From Ruminococcaceae bacterium UBA3818 (lineage in GTDB: Bacteria; Bacillota; Clostridia; Oscillospirales; Ruminococcaceae), in contig DFDW01000014.1 of assembly GCA_002369315.1 (NCBI GenBank), positions 1 through 20,815 on the forward strand: a DNA stretch of 20,815 nt, written 5' to 3'. The notes beneath the pieces were generated by a model. That model was given only the letters and a program-made list of their open reading frames with translations. It ran no database searches and was not told the DNA's origin. The position numbers and the translations under genes were made by a program. Below are positions 1 through 7,957 of this stretch, in pieces (the stretch's first letter is position 1; each line of letters starts with the position of its first letter).

Positions 1-39
1 TATCAGAATTATTATGAGAAAATGTATGGAAACCGGTAG
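1..39 (+). CDS. rfbB: dTDP-glucose 4,6-dehydratase, C-terminal end only (partial)
   Basis: Reading frame 1 from the first base gives YQNYYEKMYGNR followed by TAG at 37-39. This tail matches the C-terminus commonly seen in RmlB/RfbB of clostridia, where the protein ends in a GEYQNYYEKMYGNR-like stretch. The enzyme makes dTDP-4-keto-6-deoxyglucose, two steps before the rfbD product encoded just downstream, so the context fits. Only 12 residues are visible, so no catalytic residue can be checked. The rest of the gene lies upstream of the window. Confidence 0.85.
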   Translation, partial: YQNYYEKMYGNR

Positions 40-55
40 AAATACCGGTTTCCAT
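26..55 (+). other. Perfect 13-bp inverted repeat with GAAA loop between rfbB and rfbD
   Basis: ATGGAAACCGGTA (26-38) and TACCGGTTTCCAT (43-55) are exact reverse complements separated by GAAA, a GNRA-type tetraloop. The left arm contains the last codons of rfbB and most of its stop codon. The sequence after the stem is CTGCTGTTTC, not a T-run, so it is not a classical intrinsic terminator. It could protect the upstream message, act as a processing site or tune rfbD expression. The structure is certain; the role is inferred. Confidence 0.75.
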
Positions 56-80
56 CTGCTGTTTCAAAGGAGAAATGGAA

Positions 81-926
81 ATGAAAATTCTGGTTACCGG
101 CGTCAAGGGACAACTGGGTTATGACGTGATGAAAGTGCTGCACCAGCGCGGCGCAGAATGTTTGGGCGCGGATATAGAGGAGTTTGACATTACCGACGCG
201 GCTGCCACTGCCTCGTTTATCGAGCGTTACGCGCCGGACGCGGTCATTCACTGTTCCGCTTATACAGCGGTGGACCGCGCGGAGGATGACCCGGCTTTGT
301 GCGAGCGGGTCAATGTGGACGGGACACGCAACATCGCGGGCGTCTGCAAAAAAATCGGCGCAAAAATGGTTTATATCAGCACCGATTACGTGTTTCCCGG
401 CACCGGCGATCGCTTTTATGAAACGGATGACGAAACCGGGCCTTTGAGCGTATACGGAAAAACCAAACTGGGTGGTGAACTGGCGGTACGGGAACTGCTG
501 GAGCGGTATTTCATTGTCCGTGTTTCCTGGGTGTTTGGCAAAAATGGAAATAATTTTGTCAAGACCATGCTGCGGTTGGGAAACGAACGGGATCAGGTCA
601 ATGTAGTCTGCGACCAGATCGGTTCTCCTACTTACACGGCGGATCTGGCGCCGCTTTTATGCGACATGGTTTTGAGTGAAAAATACGGGATTTATCACGC
701 GACCAATGAAGGAATCTGCTCCTGGGCCGACTTTGCCGCGGAGATTTTCCGGCAGGGCGGGTGCCGGGCCAAAATGCATCCGATTCCATCCAGTGAATAC
801 CCGGCCAAAGCGGCTCGGCCTTTTAATTCCCGCATGAGCAAAAAGAGCCTGGATGAGGCGGGGTTTGCTCGCCTTCCTTCCTGGCAGGACGCGCTGGCGC
901 GGTATCTGAAAGAAATTCAGGCATAG
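81..926 (+). CDS. rfbD: dTDP-4-dehydrorhamnose reductase
   Basis: This cytosolic enzyme reduces dTDP-4-keto-L-rhamnose with NAD(P)H, the last step of dTDP-L-rhamnose synthesis (RmlD, short-chain dehydrogenase superfamily). The 281-residue product has the N-terminal nucleotide-binding GxxGQLG motif (residues 7-13), STDYVF (100-105) and the catalytic YGKTK with Tyr125 and Lys129. It has the usual family length. An in-frame ATG at 75 is possible, but AAAGGAG at 66-72 lies only 2 bases from it and 8 bases from the ATG at 81, so 81 is preferred. It follows rfbB and is followed after 15 bases by the exporter permease, so rhamnose is likely a component of the exported glycan. Confidence 0.95.
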   Translation: MKILVTGVKGQLGYDVMKVLHQRGAECLGADIEEFDITDAAATASFIERYAPDAVIHCSAYTAVDRAEDDPALCERVNVDGTRNIAGVCKKIGAKMVYISTDYVFPGTGDRFYETDDETGPLSVYGKTKLGGELAVRELLERYFIVRVSWVFGKNGNNFVKTMLRLGNERDQVNVVCDQIGSPTYTADLAPLLCDMVLSEKYGIYHATNEGICSWADFAAEIFRQGGCRAKMHPIPSSEYPAKAARPFNSRMSKKSLDEAGFARLPSWQDALARYLKEIQA

Positions 927-941
927 AAAACAGGTGAGCGA

Positions 942-2408
942 ATGGACAAAAAATGGAATTTGCGCAAAGGGTGTGTACTGGCGCTGATCGGATATGCCGT
1001 TCTGGCAGTGTTGTTTTATGCGATCGCGGGCCCACAGTTTCGGGTGCGCATTGATAGTACCGATTCCGTTTCCCCTTCCGCTTCGGCAGGGGAGATTTTG
1101 GCAGGCGCAAAGCTGGAGCAGCGGTTTGTGTCAACAAGCGACCGGTTAACCGGCTTTTCGGTGCTATGCGGTACTTTCGGCCGTCAAAACAGCGGCGTGC
1201 TGCATTTGTCGCTGTATGACGAAACAAAGGGGCAGGCGGAAAAGATCCTTATCGAAGATTTTTCGGTGGATTTGTCCGCCCTGCAGGACAACAGCTGGTA
1301 CACTGTGCAGTTGGAAACGCCGTTGGAAAACGCCATTGGCAGAAACCTGCTGCTGGAGATTTTTTCAGATGACGGCACTTTGGGCAATGCGGCGACGGTG
1401 TATTACGGAAATTCGGTCGCTACCGGCCGGGTGGAGATCGCCAGTGAAGGCTGGACACCGCTGTATCAAAACGGGCAGCCGCTGCAGGGGACTCTTTGCC
1501 TGCAAACCGCCGGCGAGACCGACCTGTGGTTTGGGCGGTACTATTGGTATTTTGCCGTTGGCGTAGGGCTGCTGCTGGGACTTTACGGCTGGCGGCTGTG
1601 CGCTTTGGAGAAAAAAGGGAAAAGCTGCCTGGGGCTGAAATTGATCCACGCGTTTACCCGGTACCGGTTCCTGATCCAGCAGCTGGTCAGCCGGGATTTT
1701 AAAACCAAGTATAAGCGCAGCGTACTGGGGATTATCTGGAGCTTTTTAAATCCGCTTTTGACCATGCTGGTGCAATATGTGGTTTTTTCCACGATTTTTA
1801 AAAGCGACATCCCCAATTTTCCGGTCTATCTGCTGACCGGTATTGTCCTGTTTAACTTTTTCAATGAGTCCTGCGGGATGGGAATCACCTCGATTTTGGG
1901 CAATACTTCTCTGATTAACAAGGTGTACGTGCCCAAATATATTTATCCGGTCACGCGGGTACTTTCCTCCAGCATCAATATGCTGTTTTCCATGGTACCG
2001 CTGCTGCTGGTGATTCTTTTGACCAGAACAGCCATCACGCCTGCCATTCTGCTTCTGCCTTTTTCGCTGGCATGCCTGATCTGCTTCTGCACCGGAATGG
2101 TGCTGGTTTTGTCGGCATCCATGGTATTCTTTCGTGACACGCAGTTCTTGTGGAATGTGCTGAGCATGATCTGGATGTATGCCACGCCGATTTTTTATCC
2201 GGAAAGCATTATTCCCGCCCGCTTTTTGGCTATTTATAAACTCAATCCGCTGTATCACTTTATCCGCTTTGCCCGGACGGTGATTATGGACGGCATATCG
2301 CCGGAACCAAAGGCGTATCTGATTTGCCTGGTGTTTGCCGTTGGCAGTCTGGTTATCGGCGGACTGATTTTCCGTAAAATGCAGGATAAATTTGTGCTTT
2401 ATATATGA
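942..2408 (+). CDS. Polysaccharide ABC exporter permease (Wzm/TagG type) with N-terminal extracellular domain
   Basis: Residues about 230-488 form an ABC-2 type permease of the Wzm/TagG/RfbA kind. They begin with the family's amphipathic entry (LVSRDFKTKYKRSVLGIIW, about 248-266) and continue with roughly six membrane segments. Ordinary family members are about 260-280 residues; this one has 488. The extra part is a membrane segment (about 10-28), a polar, beta-rich stretch expected outside the membrane (about 30-196), and a second membrane segment (about 199-217). The ectodomain holds the DNSWYTVQLETPLEN segment and resembles the jelly-roll type modules of surface-glycan membrane proteins, but I cannot assign its family. 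The start has AGGTGAG at 932-938. The matching ATPase follows 10 bases downstream, so the pair should export a lipid-linked polysaccharide or teichoic-acid-like polymer. The ectodomain's role (binding glycan or a cell-wall partner) is inference. Confidence 0.9.
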   Translation: MDKKWNLRKGCVLALIGYAVLAVLFYAIAGPQFRVRIDSTDSVSPSASAGEILAGAKLEQRFVSTSDRLTGFSVLCGTFGRQNSGVLHLSLYDETKGQAEKILIEDFSVDLSALQDNSWYTVQLETPLENAIGRNLLLEIFSDDGTLGNAATVYYGNSVATGRVEIASEGWTPLYQNGQPLQGTLCLQTAGETDLWFGRYYWYFAVGVGLLLGLYGWRLCALEKKGKSCLGLKLIHAFTRYRFLIQQLVSRDFKTKYKRSVLGIIWSFLNPLLTMLVQYVVFSTIFKSDIPNFPVYLLTGIVLFNFFNESCGMGITSILGNTSLINKVYVPKYIYPVTRVLSSSINMLFSMVPLLLVILLTRTAITPAILLLPFSLACLICFCTGMVLVLSASMVFFRDTQFLWNVLSMIWMYATPIFYPESIIPARFLAIYKLNPLYHFIRFARTVIMDGISPEPKAYLICLVFAVGSLVIGGLIFRKMQDKFVLYI

Positions 2409-2418
2409 GGGGAAAAGA

Positions 2419-3135
2419 ATGATAGAGGTAAAAAATGTGTCCATGTCCTTTCGCATATCGCAGGACAGAATCCAGAGCATCAAGGAATACCTTGTGGCGC
2501 TGATAAAAGGCAAATTGAAATACAAGGATTTCTGGGCGCTACGCGATGTCAGTTTTTCGGTTCATCCGGGCGAGGTGCTGGGGATTATCGGACACAACGG
2601 CGCCGGGAAAAGCACGGTCTTAAAGGTGATTTCCGGCATTTTAAAGCCTACGTCAGGTTCGGTATCCGTCCATGGAAATATTGTGCCCATGCTGGAGTTA
2701 GGCAGCGGATTTGACTTTGATTTGACCGGCAGGGAGAATATTTTCCTCAATGGGGCGATTTTGGGGTATTCCCGCAAGTTTCTGAACGAAAAATACGATG
2801 ACATCGTTGCCTTTTCCGAGCTGGGTGAGTTTATCGAGATGCCAATCCGCAACTATTCTTCCGGTATGCTGATGCGTCTGGCTTTTTCCATCGCCACGGT
2901 GGTAAACCCGGAAATTTTGATTGTGGACGAGATCCTGGCGGTTGGCGACGAATCGTTCCAGCGAAAAAGCCGGCAGCGGATGATGGAACTGATGAGCGGC
3001 GGTACGACGGTGCTGTTCGTGTCTCACAGCCTGGAGCAGATTCGAGAGATGTGCGACCGAGTACTGTGGCTGGATCACGGCCAGGTGAAAATGATAGGGG
3101 AAGCGCAAGAGGTTTGCGACGCATATCAAATCTAG
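2419..3135 (+). CDS. Polysaccharide ABC exporter ATP-binding protein (Wzt/TagH type, short form)
   Basis: The ATPase powers the permease encoded just upstream. In the 238-residue product the Walker A motif GHNGAGKST is at 58-66, the signature YSSGM at 146-150, Walker B ILIVDE at 166-171, and the H-loop histidine is His203. The N-terminal 40 residues carry the IKEYLVALIKGKLKYKDFWAL insertion typical of polysaccharide-export ATPases. The start is set at ATG 2419 because AGGGG at 2408-2412 is placed correctly; an in-frame ATG at 2392 lies inside the permease gene without such a site. The protein stops right after the nucleotide-binding domain. It therefore lacks the C-terminal carbohydrate-binding domain that selects capped chains in Wzt of E. 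coli O9a, and belongs with the short forms. Confidence 0.94.
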   Translation: MIEVKNVSMSFRISQDRIQSIKEYLVALIKGKLKYKDFWALRDVSFSVHPGEVLGIIGHNGAGKSTVLKVISGILKPTSGSVSVHGNIVPMLELGSGFDFDLTGRENIFLNGAILGYSRKFLNEKYDDIVAFSELGEFIEMPIRNYSSGMLMRLAFSIATVVNPEILIVDEILAVGDESFQRKSRQRMMELMSGGTTVLFVSHSLEQIREMCDRVLWLDHGQVKMIGEAQEVCDAYQI

Positions 3136-3145
3136 GGGGAAGAAC

Positions 3146-5776
3146 ATGCAGAATCTTTACAACGAGGAATACTATCGGCATTATCGAACGGGAAGTGGCG
3201 AAATATCTTACCAGGACTCGGAAGAGCTGAAAGTGTTTATAAGACATCTTGCAAGCCAGATCAAAGAAAAATATCATCCGCAAACGGTTTTAGATGCTGG
3301 TTGTGCAATGGGGATGCTGGTTGCGGCGCTGCGTGATTTGGGCGTCGAGGCCTACGGAGTAGATTTGTCGGAGTATGCCATTTCGCAGGTGCGGGAAGAT
3401 ATTCGCCCTTATTGTGCAGTTGGTTCCCTGTCCTCTGCGCTGCCGGATTCGCTGCCCAAACGGTACGACTTGGTGGTGTCTATGGAGGTGCTGGAGCATA
3501 TGCCAGAAGAAGACGCCAAAAAAGCTGTTGCCAATTTATGTGCAGTGACAGATCGGGTTTTATTTTCCTCTGTACCGGATGACACAGAGGATCCTACCCA
3601 TATCAATCTGCATGAGCCTCCTTATTGGTGCGGCTTGTTTGCAGAACAAGGACTCTTTTTTGTTGGAGAAGAAAAACCGGTTTTTTTGACAAATTATGCG
3701 CTGTTTTTTCAACGAAAGAGCATGTCGGCCTCGGTGGAACTTTACGAGAGAAAGCTGCAAAAAGACGCGGAGCAATTTTTGAACCTTTCGCTGGATTTGG
3801 ATGAACTGCAGAGAGAATTGGACGAACTGCAGGAAAAAAATGAAATTTTGGACGAGGATCTAAGAGAGTATCGGGCGCTTTATTTTGACAAGGCCAAAGA
3901 ATACGACGCACTTTTTCAGGCATATCAGGCAACAGTCACATCTTCCGCTTGGAAAATGACCAAACCATTGCGCGCCAGTTTGGATCTGGCTAAAAGGATT
4001 TTGAAGTCCAATCGAGCGACCTATCTGTTTTGCAAAGGAATCAAAGGAATTTTGCGGGACGGCCCGATTTATACCTGGAAACGGGTGAAAAGAAAGATTT
4101 GCCAAGACAAAAAAAATCGGGACTGGAGTAAATACGACGAAAAAGAACTGGCACTGCAGCGGCAGTATCTGTTCCCCCGACAGATCAAATTCAGTATCTT
4201 GGTTCCGCTTTACAATACACCGGAAGATTTTTTGAAAGAGATGATTGCTTCGGTACAGGCTCAGACCTATCCCAATTGGGAGTTGTGCCTGGCGGACGGC
4301 AGCGATGATGAGCACCCGCAGGTAGGAACCATTGTAATGCAGGCGGCACAGAAGGATGAACGCATCCAATACCGGAAGCTTTCCAAAAACCTGGGGATCT
4401 CCGGCAATACCAACGCCTGTATCGAAATGGCGACAGGGGATTATATCGCCCTGTTTGACCACGATGATATCCTGCATCCGTCGGCTTTGTACGAGAATAT
4501 GCGGGCGATCTGTGAAAAAGGCGCCGATTTTATTTATACGGACGAACTGACTTTTCAGGGCACAACAAAAAACATCACGGTTGCCCATTTTAAACCAGAT
4601 TTTGCCATTGACAATTTGCGGGCGAATAATTACATTTGCCATTTTACCGTGTTTCAAAAGTCGCTGCTGGAAAAAGTAGGTCTGTTTCGCAGCGAATGTG
4701 ACGGCAGTCAGGATTTTGATATGGTGCTTCGTTTGACAGAACAGGCACAGAAAATCGTACATATTCCCAAACCTTTATATTTTTGGCGTTCCCACGCACA
4801 ATCGGTCGCATCTTCTGTCGGCGCGAAGCCGTATGTAATCCAAGCGGCCAAGAAGGCAATCGGGGATCATTTAAAACGGGTAGGGCTTGATGGTGAGGCG
4901 CTGGATTCTGTGGTCCCGTCCATGTACCGTCTAAAATATGAAATTAAAGGGGAGCCGCTGATTTCGATTCTCATTCCCAATAAGGATCATGTGTCGGATT
5001 TGCGCAAATGTATCGTATCGATTCAGGAAAAAACCTCTTATCCCAATTATGAAATTATTGTCATTGAAAACAACAGCGAAGAAGAAAAAACTTTTCAGTA
5101 TTATCAGCTTTTGGAAAAACGGCGGAATATTCGGGTAGTTCGTTGGAACGGAAAATTTAACTATTCTGCAATCAACAATTTTGGGTATACGTTTGCCAAG
5201 GGCGAATATATCCTCCTGTTAAACAATGATACGGAGGTTATTTCTGCAGACTGGCTCCAGGAAATGCTGATGTATGCGCAGCGTGGCGATGTAGGAGCAG
5301 TAGGCGCGAAATTATATTATCCGGATAATACCGTTCAGCATGGCGGCGTAGTACTCGGTGTCGGCGGTGTGGCGGCGCATCTGCACTGCAACCGTCAAAA
5401 AGAGGATCCCGGTTATATGGGAAGGCTCATTTATGCGCAGGACCTAACGGCAGTTACGGCGGCTTGTATGATGCTGCCCCGCAAGGTGTGGGAGGAAACT
5501 GGCGGGCTGGATGAGTCCTTTGAAGTTGCATTTAATGATGTGGATTTGTGTATGCGGATCCGCCAGAAGGGCTATCTCATTGTATTTACCCCTTATGCGG
5601 AGCTCTATCATTATGAATCCAAGAGCAGAAAGGCGGACGATACGCCCGAAAAGAGAGCGCGGTTTGTGGGCGAAGTGGAGCGCTTTCAGGCGAGGTGGGC
5701 AAAAGAACTCGAAGCGGGAGATCCATATTATAATCCGAACTTTTCGCTAGATGATGCAAACTTTACGATCCGATAG
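3146..5776 (+). CDS. Methyltransferase-coiled coil-GT2-GT2 fusion protein
   Basis: This 876-residue protein has four recognisable parts. Residues about 1-190 are a class I SAM-dependent methyltransferase: motif I DAGCAMG (50-56), acidic loop GVDLS (71-75) and DLVVSMEVLEH (108-118). Residues about 197-262 are rich in Leu/Glu heptads and look like a short coiled coil. Residues about 348-580 are a GT2 glycosyltransferase domain with ILVPLYN and FDHDD (437-441) as the metal-binding acidic motif. Residues about 604-850 are a second GT2 domain with LNNDTEV (692-698) and NDVDLCMRIRQKG (797-809), as in rhamnosyltransferase-like GT2 proteins. No membrane segment is evident, so it probably acts on the cytosolic membrane face. 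AGGGGGA at 3134-3140 supports the start. It likely adds two sugars and methylates the chain before export; the acceptor and the donor sugars cannot be read from sequence. Confidence 0.92.
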   Translation: MQNLYNEEYYRHYRTGSGEISYQDSEELKVFIRHLASQIKEKYHPQTVLDAGCAMGMLVAALRDLGVEAYGVDLSEYAISQVREDIRPYCAVGSLSSALPDSLPKRYDLVVSMEVLEHMPEEDAKKAVANLCAVTDRVLFSSVPDDTEDPTHINLHEPPYWCGLFAEQGLFFVGEEKPVFLTNYALFFQRKSMSASVELYERKLQKDAEQFLNLSLDLDELQRELDELQEKNEILDEDLREYRALYFDKAKEYDALFQAYQATVTSSAWKMTKPLRASLDLAKRILKSNRATYLFCKGIKGILRDGPIYTWKRVKRKICQDKKNRDWSKYDEKELALQRQYLFPRQIKFSILVPLYNTPEDFLKEMIASVQAQTYPNWELCLADGSDDEHPQVGTIVMQAAQKDERIQYRKLSKNLGISGNTNACIEMATGDYIALFDHDDILHPSALYENMRAICEKGADFIYTDELTFQGTTKNITVAHFKPDFAIDNLRANNYICHFTVFQKSLLEKVGLFRSECDGSQDFDMVLRLTEQAQKIVHIPKPLYFWRSHAQSVASSVGAKPYVIQAAKKAIGDHLKRVGLDGEALDSVVPSMYRLKYEIKGEPLISILIPNKDHVSDLRKCIVSIQEKTSYPNYEIIVIENNSEEEKTFQYYQLLEKRRNIRVVRWNGKFNYSAINNFGYTFAKGEYILLLNNDTEVISADWLQEMLMYAQRGDVGAVGAKLYYPDNTVQHGGVVLGVGGVAAHLHCNRQKEDPGYMGRLIYAQDLTAVTAACMMLPRKVWEETGGLDESFEVAFNDVDLCMRIRQKGYLIVFTPYAELYHYESKSRKADDTPEKRARFVGEVERFQARWAKELEAGDPYYNPNFSLDDANFTIR

Positions 5777-5797
5777 AGAGGGGGAAAGGCTTTCACA

Positions 5798-7945
5798 ATG
5801 AAAGAAAGATTACAGATGCTCCTGCGTGATAGCTGGCGGAAGATTTTACTTTCGCTGATTGCCGCTTTGGCCGTTGAGATTGCTTATCTGGCAGCGCCGC
5901 CAGAAATGTTTTACCAGGCCTCCCAACAAAACAATGCTGTTTCCATCTGGAATGAAGAGGTACAACTTGTTCATTGCAGCATGGTTGACGGAAAGGTGGT
6001 CCCCTCAGATAATGACCCACAGATTTATTTTCGGGGACTGGAGGGTGAAATTAACAATATCCTCATTACCTTGAGAGAAGAAACGACCGGCGCGGTCAAC
6101 TATCAGTTGTTTTATCCGGACGAGCAGGGCGCTGTCTCACATCAGAGCAGTATGACCCTCATGGTACCGGAAGGACAGAGACAGGTTTCTTTCGAATTGC
6201 CTCCAGGAGAGTACTCCTTTCTTCGGTTGGATGTAGATGGTGTTTTTCCAGTAGAAGATATTACCGTCAGCGGGCAGCCTCTTGTGAAAACATCTGTCCG
6301 TTATCAAGCACAGCCGTCGGTTTTCCGAGTGGGATTCTTTACTCTTTTCTTTTTTATACTGGCTATCATTTTTCAGAGAAAATTTTCGGATTGGAAAAAA
6401 GAAATGAAAGCAGGCTGCCGCGCTCTGCGGGAGAACCGAAAGAAAGCGGTCCTTTTCCTGTCTGCTTTTGCGCTTTTCTGCTTTTTGCTGTATCCGGCGG
6501 TCAGCGCTTTCAGCGCCTACAAGTCGGTGTCGTTCCAAACGCCGCTGTATCTGTTTGGAGTCGCGGTATTCCTGACGGGGTCGGCTTTCTGGTTCCTGCG
6601 CGGACAAATCGGCGAAAAACCTGAGCGGATGTTTACCATTCTGGCGCTGTCCGCCGGGCTGATGCTATGCTTGCTTGTGCCGCTTTGCACTTGGATTTCG
6701 TGGGATGACGATACACACTATATCCGTTCGGTGCAGGTGTTTTCTACTCTAACGCAAGCGGATATAATGATGCAGCACTATGCATCTCAAACCCCCTTGA
6801 ATTACTTTTTTTCTGTTGATATATTTGAGGAGCGCAGCGCATATCTCAACGATTTGTATCAAAATGGTCAATTCGCCTATATGAATACCAATATGTCTAT
6901 AGAATCTCTGGACGTATATAGAAGGATGGGATATTATCTGCCCGGCGCGGTAATTTTTTTAGGAAGGCTTTTGCGGTTGCCGTTTGTTTCGGTTTTTCTG
7001 CTTGGCAAGACGTCGATTTTACTGTGTTATGTGGCTTTGGTCCGTGTGGCCATCAAGCGGTTAAAAACGGGAAAGATGATTCTGGCGACAATCGCGCTGT
7101 TTCCGACAGGTGTGTTTTTAGCATCGAATTATAGCTGTGACAGCTGGATTACCGCCTGGGTCATGGTAGGTATGTCTTATTTCTTTGCCCAGCTGCAGGA
7201 GCCCGATCAGCCGCTTACTGTAAAGGATACGATCATTATAATGGGTTCTTTGGTTTTGGGGCTTGGCCCGAAAGCGATCTACTTTCCATTGTTTGCGTTG
7301 CTTCTGCTTTTACCCAAAAGCAAATTTTCTTCCGTGCAGCAGTACCGCAAATATCTAGTGATCGTCAGTGTTGCAGCGGTTTTGGTATTGATGAGCTTTG
7401 TGATCCCAATGCTGTTTGACTCGGTTCCTTCTGATACCCGGGGCGGTTCTACTGTCAGTGGTTCAGATCAGATTTTCTATATTTTGAGTCATCCGCTGAC
7501 GTATACCAAAGTACTGTTAAGTTTTTTATGGGAGTATGTTTTCTCTTTCACCTGTATTACGGATTTTGCATATCTGGGCACCGTTTCAGGAAGTTTTTCT
7601 TTACTTTTGCTGGGTGCAGTGGTGTTCACGGACAAAAGTGATTTGGACCGTTATACCTCGACAGGAAAGGTTCGCCTCGTAACTATGGGATCGGTGTTTG
7701 TTACGCTGTGTTTGGTGGCAACTTCGCTTTATATAGCATTTACACCGGTAGGATACAGTACCATCAATGGCTGTCAGCAGAGATATATGATGCCGCTGCT
7801 GTTCCCGCTGTTTTATGTTTTAGGCAGCGCCAAAATCAAAAACGGTATCGACCGGAAAGTGTACCATACAGCAATTTTGGCAGCAAATGGCATTCTGCTT
7901 TATTGGAGCATCTTTTCGCTTTGTATTAGCCGTTATTTCAGATAG
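5798..7945 (+). CDS. DUF2142 family polytopic membrane protein with N-terminal ectodomain
   Basis: The protein has 715 residues. A membrane segment at about 15-33 is followed by a polar, beta-rich region (about 34-172), a second membrane segment (about 174-193), and a long multi-pass region with roughly ten more hydrophobic stretches. SWDDDTHYIR (301-310), just after a membrane helix, matches the position of the acidic/His motif of DUF2142 proteins, which are thought to be GT-C-fold glycosyltransferases using lipid-linked donors outside the membrane. The ribosome site AAAGG is at 5785-5789. Its TM-ectodomain-TM head resembles in layout the one on the operon's ABC permease. Likely roles are extracytoplasmic sugar addition or polymerisation/ligation of the glycan; no Wzy-type polymerase is seen in this window. 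The family assignment is fairly firm, the reaction is not. Confidence 0.8.
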   Translation: MKERLQMLLRDSWRKILLSLIAALAVEIAYLAAPPEMFYQASQQNNAVSIWNEEVQLVHCSMVDGKVVPSDNDPQIYFRGLEGEINNILITLREETTGAVNYQLFYPDEQGAVSHQSSMTLMVPEGQRQVSFELPPGEYSFLRLDVDGVFPVEDITVSGQPLVKTSVRYQAQPSVFRVGFFTLFFFILAIIFQRKFSDWKKEMKAGCRALRENRKKAVLFLSAFALFCFLLYPAVSAFSAYKSVSFQTPLYLFGVAVFLTGSAFWFLRGQIGEKPERMFTILALSAGLMLCLLVPLCTWISWDDDTHYIRSVQVFSTLTQADIMMQHYASQTPLNYFFSVDIFEERSAYLNDLYQNGQFAYMNTNMSIESLDVYRRMGYYLPGAVIFLGRLLRLPFVSVFLLGKTSILLCYVALVRVAIKRLKTGKMILATIALFPTGVFLASNYSCDSWITAWVMVGMSYFFAQLQEPDQPLTVKDTIIIMGSLVLGLGPKAIYFPLFALLLLLPKSKFSSVQQYRKYLVIVSVAAVLVLMSFVIPMLFDSVPSDTRGGSTVSGSDQIFYILSHPLTYTKVLLSFLWEYVFSFTCITDFAYLGTVSGSFSLLLLGAVVFTDKSDLDRYTSTGKVRLVTMGSVFVTLCLVATSLYIAFTPVGYSTINGCQQRYMMPLLFPLFYVLGSAKIKNGIDRKVYHTAILAANGILLYWSIFSLCISRYFR

Positions 7946-7957
7946 GGAGAAGAAACC

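Noticed and set aside
1746..2525. Long reading frame of 259 codons on the - strand.
   Set aside because: It is the antisense shadow of the permease gene: no ribosome site, odd composition and no recognisable domain. The same holds for 3860-4762, 8297-9448 and 19227-20801 on the - strand.
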